Origin: Bacteroidota bacterium
Lineage (GTDB): Bacteria; Bacteroidota; Bacteroidia; Chitinophagales; UBA8649
DNA length: 6,675 bases
NCBI GenBank assembly: GCA_003447535.1
Contig: DLYY01000029.1
Coordinates: 1 to 6,675 of the forward strand
Direction: 5' to 3'
The position numbers and the translations under genes were made by a program. Positions 1-4,912 of the stretch are shown one piece after another; position 1 is the first letter of the stretch; every line of letters begins with the position of its first letter. The notes under the pieces were generated by a model. That model ran no database searches, was not told the origin of the DNA, and worked only from the letters and a program-made list of their open reading frames with translations.

Positions 1-1343
1 GAAGTAGCAAAAGTTTCTTTTCTTTCCATTGCTTCAAATATGGCTTCTCTTGTATTTTCCTTTGCCCAAACAGCCGCTATTCCTGCAGCACTTTTAAGTT
101 TTGGAGATAAGTTACCATAAGCTTTGTCAGCCAGTCGACTCTTGGGTGTAGGGTCATTAATGCCGATTTTTCCAAAGTAATTGTCCTCATCCGAAGCACC
201 AGCAGAGTTATGTCCATCGGTACTGCCTATGAATCCAAATTTGAAAGGATTAGTGCCTAAAGATTGCTCATAAGCTAAGCCTTCTTTTAAGGCATCTCTT
301 GCATAGCTGTTTTTGGGTTGACTCAATGGTCTCGGCTTCTTGAGTGAAAAAGTATATGGATACAACTCAAAATCGGCGAACTCATCATTGGGTGACAAGA
401 TGGGATGCGTCATGGATTGCCCTTTCATCTGCACCACTTCGTTGATATGTTCATTGCGAGCTCGGCTTTCTGCATAAGCGGTAGTGAGCGGTTTTCCATC
501 AAACGTACTGTACATCACCCCATTACTCATATTGGCATTGTGAGGGATTGCCATCACTTCTACTCCCTTGGCTCTTTCTTTATCCATCCATGCCCATAGC
601 TTTTCAGGATTTTTAGAATTAAAACCTGAGAAGGGTACACCTGATACCTTACCGCCTTTGAATATGACATTTCGGTGGAGTGGTTGACCTTCTCGTCTAC
701 TGGATAAGTAGTTAGCCTTACCAGCACTCCACTCGTATCCAGCAAAAGTGGTGAATTTACCCGGTGCGTAGTGGCGATCAGCTGCTTTCACTACTCGCTG
801 CCACACACTTTTCATACGTTCTTGATCTATCAATTCTTCAAAAGGCCAACTCATAGCTGAACTGAATACCACTCTAGTAAAAGTCCTTTGAGAAACTTTG
901 GGGTCTGTATTTGTGACTGACTGGGCTAAGTCTAGTTTGGAAAGTGGATTCTCCTTGTCAAGCATCTGCCTGAACATCCCCATATATTCAGAATGGTCGG
1001 TGACAGCCATAAAATCAAGAGGTCGGTTTATCTGTATTTTCTTACCTGAAACGTGGTCGATAGGCTCTCCTTTACCGAAATTATAGGCATCATCAGGAGT
1101 AGTTCTCACATTATTGACAAAAGCATCAAATGACCAACTGGTATGTATATGTAAATCGCCGAAATAGGCATTTCTGTTTTCGTTGTAATCTACTGTTTGA
1201 CCAGAGTGTACTGTTGTCGTTAGGACTGGTGCTTCGATGTATTTGTACTCTTTTGGTCTCAGGTGAAAGAACCAAATAAAGATTAGCAAGCCTAAAATCA
1301 AGATAACTAAAAGGACTAAAAGAAAGCGACGGAGGAATTTCAT
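1..1343 (-). CDS. DUF3604 family membrane-anchored metal-dependent hydrolase (3' end outside window)
   Basis: 447 codons are visible from ATG 1343-1341, and the C-terminus lies beyond the left edge; family members are usually around 600 residues or more. Residues 1-6 are basic, and about 7-26 form one hydrophobic helix, a signal anchor or uncleaved signal peptide, so the catalytic part should sit in the periplasm or outside. The body matches DUF3604, related to PHP phosphoesterases. FGDLHIH at 61-67 gives the HxH pair H65/H67, AVTDH gives D116/H117, AGYEW gives E204, IPHN gives H268, and STDGHN gives D376/H378. These are the expected metal ligands and all are present. The start is supported by an in-frame TAA 33 bases upstream. 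The substrate is unknown for the family and no reaction is assigned. It points away from the esterase genes and is probably a separate transcription unit. Confidence 0.9.
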   Translation of the reverse strand, partial: MKFLRRFLLVLLVILILGLLIFIWFFHLRPKEYKYIEAPVLTTTVHSGQTVDYNENRNAYFGDLHIHTSWSFDAFVNNVRTTPDDAYNFGKGEPIDHVSGKKIQINRPLDFMAVTDHSEYMGMFRQMLDKENPLSKLDLAQSVTNTDPKVSQRTFTRVVFSSAMSWPFEELIDQERMKSVWQRVVKAADRHYAPGKFTTFAGYEWSAGKANYLSSRREGQPLHRNVIFKGGKVSGVPFSGFNSKNPEKLWAWMDKERAKGVEVMAIPHNANMSNGVMYSTFDGKPLTTAYAESRARNEHINEVVQMKGQSMTHPILSPNDEFADFELYPYTFSLKKPRPLSQPKNSYARDALKEGLAYEQSLGTNPFKFGFIGSTDGHNSAGASDEDNYFGKIGINDPTPKSRLADKAYGNLSPKLKSAAGIAAVWAKENTREAIFEAMERKETFAT

Positions 1344-1388
1344 GAGGAGTGATTTTAAAAACGAGCTTTTAAGTTATGAATTTAGATT

Positions 1389-1420
1389 TGAAACTAGGAT
1401 TGATGTTCGGTTGTATTCAA
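1389..1420 (-). promoter_or_regulatory. Possible Bacteroidota-type promoter for the DUF3604 gene
   Basis: Read on the minus strand, TTG (1420-1418) is followed after 21 bases by TAGTTTCA (1396-1389), a partial match to the Bacteroidota -7 element TAnnTTTG. It lies 45 bases upstream of the DUF3604 ATG. The match is imperfect and AT-rich DNA gives such hits by chance. Nothing else convincing is seen in the 204-base gap at 1344-1547. Confidence 0.2.
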
Positions 1421-1547
1421 CGAAAGGGTGGAGGGCTTCAATGAATGGGGTATTCATAGTTTTGGCCTGTTAGGCATTAAAAAGTTTGTATTTAATATTT
1501 ATTTGCCCAAAGAAGATAATTGAAATATGATTAGTTCTTGGATTTTT

Positions 1548-1781
1548 TCATTGTCTCATATTCACAGTCAAGTTGCCTCCCAATGCTTTAATCACTTTAC
1601 GGATAGTTTCAAATTGAGGTTTTGAACCTTTGGATAGAGCCTTATACAAACTTGGTCTGCTCATACCTGTTTCGTTGGCAATTTTTGACATTCCTTTTGC
1701 TTTTGCTATATGACCGATTACACCAATTAAATCTTCAGTATTGCCTTCCTCTAATGCATTGTTAAGAAACTCTTCAATCAT
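1548..1781 (-). CDS. HigA-like HTH antitoxin, N-terminally shortened (orphan)
   Basis: A 77-residue XRE/Cro-type DNA-binding protein of the family annotated as 'probable addiction module antidote protein' (TIGR02684 type). Residues 1-12 (MIEEFLNNALEE) match the family segment just before the helix-turn-helix. The HTH runs from about 32 to 67, with IANETGMSRPSLYKALS as its helix-turn-recognition-helix core, followed by KALGGNLTV, the usual C-terminal strand. Relatives are about 95-100 residues and start 15-20 residues earlier. The missing part is present here but separated by an in-frame TAA at 1796-1794 (next entry), so this ATG can only be an internal or re-initiation start. If translated, it could still bind DNA. 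No intact toxin lies next to it. Confidence 0.7.
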   Translation of the reverse strand: MIEEFLNNALEEGNTEDLIGVIGHIAKAKGMSKIANETGMSRPSLYKALSKGSKPQFETIRKVIKALGGNLTVNMRQ

Positions 1782-1835
1782 CTTATCATTATCTTACTCA
1801 GCGATGTCAAATATTGAAACTTTTACTGTAGACAT
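1548..1835 (-). pseudogene. Ancestral full-length antitoxin reading frame, interrupted by TAA
   Basis: Read from ATG 1835-1833, the frame encodes MSTVKVSIFDIAE, then TAA (1796-1794), then DNDK, then runs straight into the 77-residue antitoxin in the same frame. Homologues typically read '..FDxxEYLDxxEMIxEYLNxALEEG..'. The stop therefore stands exactly where the Tyr-Leu pair is expected, and the alignment is one residue short. Loss of three bases across two codons (for example TAC TTA or TAT CTA) would give TAA without shifting the frame. The repaired frame would be about 96 residues, the normal family length. The start lies 8 bases after the toxin-remnant stop, the usual toxin-antitoxin operon spacing. 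The family match is from memory of the consensus, without a search. Confidence 0.65.
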
Positions 1836-1843
1836 ATTTATTC

Positions 1844-1926
1844 TTACGATTTATACGCTTTTAAAATCTTTTGAGCTCTTTTAATATCCCTCGACTGACT
1901 CATGTATGACTATTCCAACCCATTAT
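1844..1926 (-). pseudogene. C-terminal remnant of HigB/RelE-like addiction-module toxin
   Basis: From 1903 to the TAA at 1846-1844 the minus strand encodes MSQSRDIKRAQKILKAYKS and then stops. This resembles the C-terminal tail of Gp49/HigB-like 'addiction module killer' proteins (TIGR02683 type), which end in a pattern like GGDKSxQxxDIKxAxxIxKxxK. Just upstream, in another frame, 1926-1903 reads IMGWNSHT, reminiscent of the preceding LLxGGNKST strand; a few extra or changed bases would separate the two frames. The rest of the toxin, about 75 residues including the catalytic surface, is absent: the similarity stops where the inverted repeat of the next locus begins. The tail is too short to be functional. 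Its order (toxin before antitoxin) and 8-base spacing support the assignment. Confidence 0.55.
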
Positions 1927-2022
1927 TGTGGTGCAAAAATTATTTCTATCACATTTCATCAAAAATTTTCATGCTAAAGAACCTTTGCTTTAAAATATAA
2001 AGTAATAATTTCGCACCACAAT
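1925..2022. repeat. Inverted repeat flanking the HxlR promoter region, candidate operator
   Basis: The left arm is 1925-1944 and the right arm is 2004-2022. The reverse complement of the left arm reads AATAATTTTTGCACCACAAT; the right arm reads AATAATTTCGCACCACAAT. They share GCACCACAAT exactly and AATAATTT next to it, differing by one base and a one-base gap. The arms are separated by 59 bases, and the right arm covers the first two bases of the HxlR start codon. HxlR-family regulators are dimers that commonly control their own or adjacent genes, so two copies of a binding site in opposite orientation fit autoregulation. A hairpin, or the ends of a very small insertion element, are alternatives. 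Confidence 0.5.
1984..2013 (+). promoter_or_regulatory. Possible Bacteroidota-type promoter for the HxlR regulator
   Basis: TTTG at 1984-1987 is followed after 18 bases by TAATTTCG (2006-2013), one mismatch from the Bacteroidota -7 consensus TAnnTTTG. The -7 element would lie inside the right arm of the inverted repeat, so a protein bound there would block transcription. It sits so close to the ATG at 2021 that the leader would be almost absent, which weakens the call. Confidence 0.3.
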
Positions 2023-2461
2023 GAAAAAGAAATTTAGATCATCCTGTATGATTGCTTCAGCTCTTGATTTAATAGGAGACAAATGGTCACTACTCATTGT
2101 CAGAGATATGTTAATGCATCAGAAGAAAATTTTTAAAGACTTTGTTTCTTCGGACGAAAATGTCGCCACTAACCTTTTATCATCAAGATTAAAACATTTA
2201 GAATCGCTAAACATCATTAGCAAAAGAAAGCTGGATACCAACAAAAAGGAGAACATTTATCTGCTTACTGAGAAAGGATTAGACTTGGCTCCATTGATTG
2301 TAGAACTTGCCATATGGAGTGACAAATATGTAAGAGAGTACAATAATGGAATGAACCCCTTTGTAATAGGAGAGACCAATAAAATGACAGTGGTTGAAAA
2401 TGCACAAAACGATTACAAAGAGTTTGCCCGAAGATTTGATGATAATATCGCTACAAACTAA
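2021..2461 (+). CDS. HxlR family winged-helix transcriptional regulator
   Basis: A 146-residue protein whose first ~105 residues are a typical HxlR domain. Cys9 followed by ASALDLIGDKWSLLIVRDML (12-31) is the family signature segment. The recognition-helix region is about 47-62 (ENVATNLLSSRLKHLE), and the wing is about 64-83 (NIISKRK to IYLLTEKG). The helix LAPLIVELAIWSDKY (89-103) is the usual dimerisation helix. The N-terminal Cys corresponds to the redox- or electrophile-sensing Cys known in some members such as HypR, so such sensing is possible but unproven. The C-terminal ~40 residues extend beyond the core and are not recognised. The gene is 75 bases upstream of, and parallel to, the esterase genes, making it the likely local regulator. 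The inverted repeat overlapping its start suggests autoregulation. Confidence 0.92.
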   Translation: MKKKFRSSCMIASALDLIGDKWSLLIVRDMLMHQKKIFKDFVSSDENVATNLLSSRLKHLESLNIISKRKLDTNKKENIYLLTEKGLDLAPLIVELAIWSDKYVREYNNGMNPFVIGETNKMTVVENAQNDYKEFARRFDDNIATN

Positions 2462-2536
2462 GAAAGCAAGCTAGCTTATACCCCAAGTAGAAAGACCAAT
2501 AAGAGGACAAAGAGTATTAAACTTTAAGAGAGAAGT

Positions 2537-3577
2537 ATGCATAGAATAACTTATCTAATCATTTTTACAATCTTATTATTTACAGCTTGTAATGATGATG
2601 AGGTCAGCATAACAGACAATGATTTCCCCATAGTTCAGGCCGAATCTACTTACTCAGTCCTAAAAGATGAAGACATAAGCTATGCAGATGGGCTTAGCCA
2701 TAATAACTCTAGTACGATGGCTTTTGCGAAATCGCAATTATTAGATGTTTATTATCCCGAAAGTGACCTGACGAATAGACCTGTTTTTATGTTTATTCAT
2801 GGAGGTGGATTTACGGGAGGTATAAAACATAAACCTGAAATCGTGGAAATGGCCAATTACTTTGCTGCAAGAGGATGGGTTTTTGTTTCTATAGATTATA
2901 GGACAACAGAGGAATTGGGTGAGATAAATGGAATGTCGCAAGAAGAAGTATTGTCATTTTATAAAGGAATTGCACCTCAAGAATGGATTGAGAATGCTCT
3001 TCAAGGAGCAGGAAGTACTAAACAGCTTCAGCAGAGCATAGCCATGTATGCCGCCCAAAGAGATTCTAAAGCTGCACTTCGTTGGATTGTAGCTAACTCG
3101 GATACCTATAACATTAACACAGATTATATTACAGTAGGAGGAGCCTCAGCAGGAGCAATTACGACGATTGCACTAGGCATTTCAAATGAGGAAGACTTTA
3201 GAGATGAAATTTCTATGACGGACGACCCTACTCTATCTACCACAAATCTAAACGAAACATATGACGTGAAAAGCATGGTCTATTTCTGGGGCTCTAACAT
3301 AAAATTGGACGTGTTTGAAGGGGTCTATGATTTGGATAGATATGATAGCAATGACCCTGAGTTATTCATGGCTCATGGCACTGAAAATGATCCTGTCACA
3401 CCATATGAGGAAGCCCTAGAATTACAGGGTATTTATGGTTCTTTAGGTATACACAGTGAGTTGGCCACTTTGGATGGCTTTGGATATGGTGCCTGGCATG
3501 CAACAGTGAATGGAAAGGGCCTATTCGAATTGTCATTTGACTTTCTCGTTGAAAGACAGAATCTCTATGTAGAATGA
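2537..3577 (+). CDS. Surface lipoprotein alpha/beta-hydrolase (carboxylesterase-like)
   Basis: 346 residues. Residues 1-17 are a lipoprotein signal peptide ending FTA before Cys18, and CNDDE follows. An acidic cluster right after the Cys is the lipoprotein export signal described in Bacteroidota such as Capnocytophaga, so display on the cell surface is likely. A short linker (19-35) precedes the hydrolase domain (36-346). The oxyanion-hole motif HGGGF is at 88-92 and the nucleophile elbow GASAG at 202-206 (Ser204). Asp285 (HGTENDP) and His321 (GAWHA) complete a plausible triad. This is the esterase/lipase (HSL or carboxylesterase-like) branch; substrate is not determined. An in-frame TAA at 2525 supports the start, with purine-rich AGAGAGAAG just before it. 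Residues 36-346 closely match the C-terminal domain of the protein encoded from 4913. Likely co-transcribed with the HxlR gene and the two downstream hydrolases. Confidence 0.9.
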   Translation: MHRITYLIIFTILLFTACNDDEVSITDNDFPIVQAESTYSVLKDEDISYADGLSHNNSSTMAFAKSQLLDVYYPESDLTNRPVFMFIHGGGFTGGIKHKPEIVEMANYFAARGWVFVSIDYRTTEELGEINGMSQEEVLSFYKGIAPQEWIENALQGAGSTKQLQQSIAMYAAQRDSKAALRWIVANSDTYNINTDYITVGGASAGAITTIALGISNEEDFRDEISMTDDPTLSTTNLNETYDVKSMVYFWGSNIKLDVFEGVYDLDRYDSNDPELFMAHGTENDPVTPYEEALELQGIYGSLGIHSELATLDGFGYGAWHATVNGKGLFELSFDFLVERQNLYVE

Positions 3578-3667
3578 AATAATAACACACTAATATTTGT
3601 AATTGGATAGCAGAATTAAACTTTCAGTAACTATCAGAGTCTAATGATTGATTTGATATAATATAAC

Positions 3668-4870
3668 ATGCATAGATATACGCTCCTATTTCTAGTAGTT
3701 CTAACAATCTCAATTTCTTGCTCAAAAGATGATAGCTCTATTGAGCCGACTCAGGATACTATAGACCACAGTTGGGCACCTTTGGTCAGAACTACTGCAG
3801 ACATTAGCCTTGATGAGGAAGACACTTTAACTTTTCAGTCAAGCTCAGTGGAATTAGATTTTTATCGGAACACAGCATACGATTGTGGTTTTACGGGTAA
3901 CTATACCTTCCTCGTAGTAGAGCCTATAAGTAACCCTGGAGCTGAAGCACCACTTTGGGTCTTTCTTCATGGCGGAGGCTATGGATATTTTGATGCAGAC
4001 CAACAATACAACATAGGAGTACGACCGACTGATCGAGCTCCTAGAAATCCCAATCAACATAACACTGAAAAGACAATAGAAGATCTAAGGGATGGTCAAC
4101 TTCTATTAAGAACTATGAACAATATTGGGACAATTAAAAATAGTTCAATAACAAGAAGGATCATGGAAGGTTATCGGGTTTTGATCGTTTCTATGTGTGA
4201 TCATGATCTTCATTCTGGAATGGGAACTCCCTATCTCAACAATCCAAATGGTGGAGAAGTGAATGGCCTGCAAGCCAATATGGCTGCGATTGATTATACA
4301 GTAGCCAACTATCCTACAACCCATGTATTTGCTCATGGTACCAGTGCAGGATCTATAGGTGCTTTTACTTTGGCATATGCTTATAACCTCGAAGGAACTA
4401 GATTGAATGGTATTATAATGGATTCTCATTTGGCTTCATTTAGAACAGAAACTTTAATAGAATCTTTGGTTGGTGAGACTGGCTTTGTTTTTCCATCAGA
4501 TTTTGACATTCGAGAAGGATCTAAAAAAGTCGGTTGGATAACTGATACTGCTAGATTTTTAGGAATTGAACATGCAATCGAGAATGGATACGATATCCCC
4601 TCATTAGACATTTATGGAAATTTGGATCCAGGATGCGGCGGTGGATTAGCTCGTATTGATGAGGCCAATGAGGCAGGATTAGATAACTGTGATTGGGTAC
4701 ATAATGGCATTAGAGAAGTGGTGGGGGCACAAGCCAACAGTGTACATCAAGTACGTAGAGCCACAGGATTTGGCCATGTGCCAACACATGAAGATGGGGC
4801 AGCAAGTGACTTTGTCGATGAATTCATAAATGAAATTTTAGCATCAAACCCACCACACCCATTTAATTAA
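3668..4870 (+). CDS. Lipoprotein alpha/beta-hydrolase, pectin acetylesterase/Notum-like
   Basis: 400 residues. The signal peptide is 1-17 with acylated Cys18, followed by SKDD, again the acidic surface-export pattern. The leader resembles that of the preceding gene: both begin MHR and have Cys at 18. HGGGYG at 101-106 is the oxyanion-hole motif and GTSAG at 224-228 gives nucleophile Ser226. Asp320 (GNLDPG) and His370 (GFGH) or His374 are candidate triad members. The segment VSMCDHDLHSGMG (174-186), followed by GTSAGSIGAF, recalls pectin acetylesterase/Notum proteins, which remove acetyl or acyl groups from glycans or proteins, but this is a weak resemblance. Four mature cysteines (73, 177, 323, 341) could form disulfides outside the cell. 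It has no obvious close similarity to the first hydrolase beyond the fold motifs. An in-frame TAA at 3659 fixes the start. It is 90 bases from its upstream and 42 from its downstream neighbour. Confidence 0.87.
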   Translation: MHRYTLLFLVVLTISISCSKDDSSIEPTQDTIDHSWAPLVRTTADISLDEEDTLTFQSSSVELDFYRNTAYDCGFTGNYTFLVVEPISNPGAEAPLWVFLHGGGYGYFDADQQYNIGVRPTDRAPRNPNQHNTEKTIEDLRDGQLLLRTMNNIGTIKNSSITRRIMEGYRVLIVSMCDHDLHSGMGTPYLNNPNGGEVNGLQANMAAIDYTVANYPTTHVFAHGTSAGSIGAFTLAYAYNLEGTRLNGIIMDSHLASFRTETLIESLVGETGFVFPSDFDIREGSKKVGWITDTARFLGIEHAIENGYDIPSLDIYGNLDPGCGGGLARIDEANEAGLDNCDWVHNGIREVVGAQANSVHQVRRATGFGHVPTHEDGAASDFVDEFINEILASNPPHPFN

Positions 4871-4912
4871 AGCAAGATTAGTAAGGCATTCTTTAGAGTA
4901 TAAATAGTAAAA

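Noticed and set aside
405..1086. Short open frames of about 60 codons on both strands inside 1-1343
   Set aside because: They overlap the well-supported DUF3604 reading frame, have no recognisable domains and are out-of-frame shadows.
1462..1472. GCC-TGTTA-GGC mini-hairpin between the antitoxin and DUF3604 genes
   Set aside because: It has a three-base stem only and no strong T-tract on the transcribed (minus) strand.
2468..2477. Perfect 10-base palindrome AAGCTAGCTT after the HxlR stop codon
   Set aside because: The stem is at most 5 bp with no loop and no following T-run, so it is not a convincing terminator; it may be chance in AT-rich DNA.
2373..2506. Short direct repeat: AGACCAATAA occurs inside the 3' end of the HxlR gene and again in the following spacer
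   Set aside because: The match is about 10 bases with loose flanks, one copy being coding; consistent with chance or a small slippage trace, with no functional support.
3657..3662. TATAAT sequence just before the second hydrolase gene
   Set aside because: It ends 5 bases before the ATG, has no matching upstream element, and Bacteroidota do not use the TATAAT-type -10 of other bacteria.
4145..4611. Minus-strand open frames of 60-94 codons under the second hydrolase gene
   Set aside because: They are antisense to a clear alpha/beta-hydrolase frame with all its motifs and show no protein-like composition.
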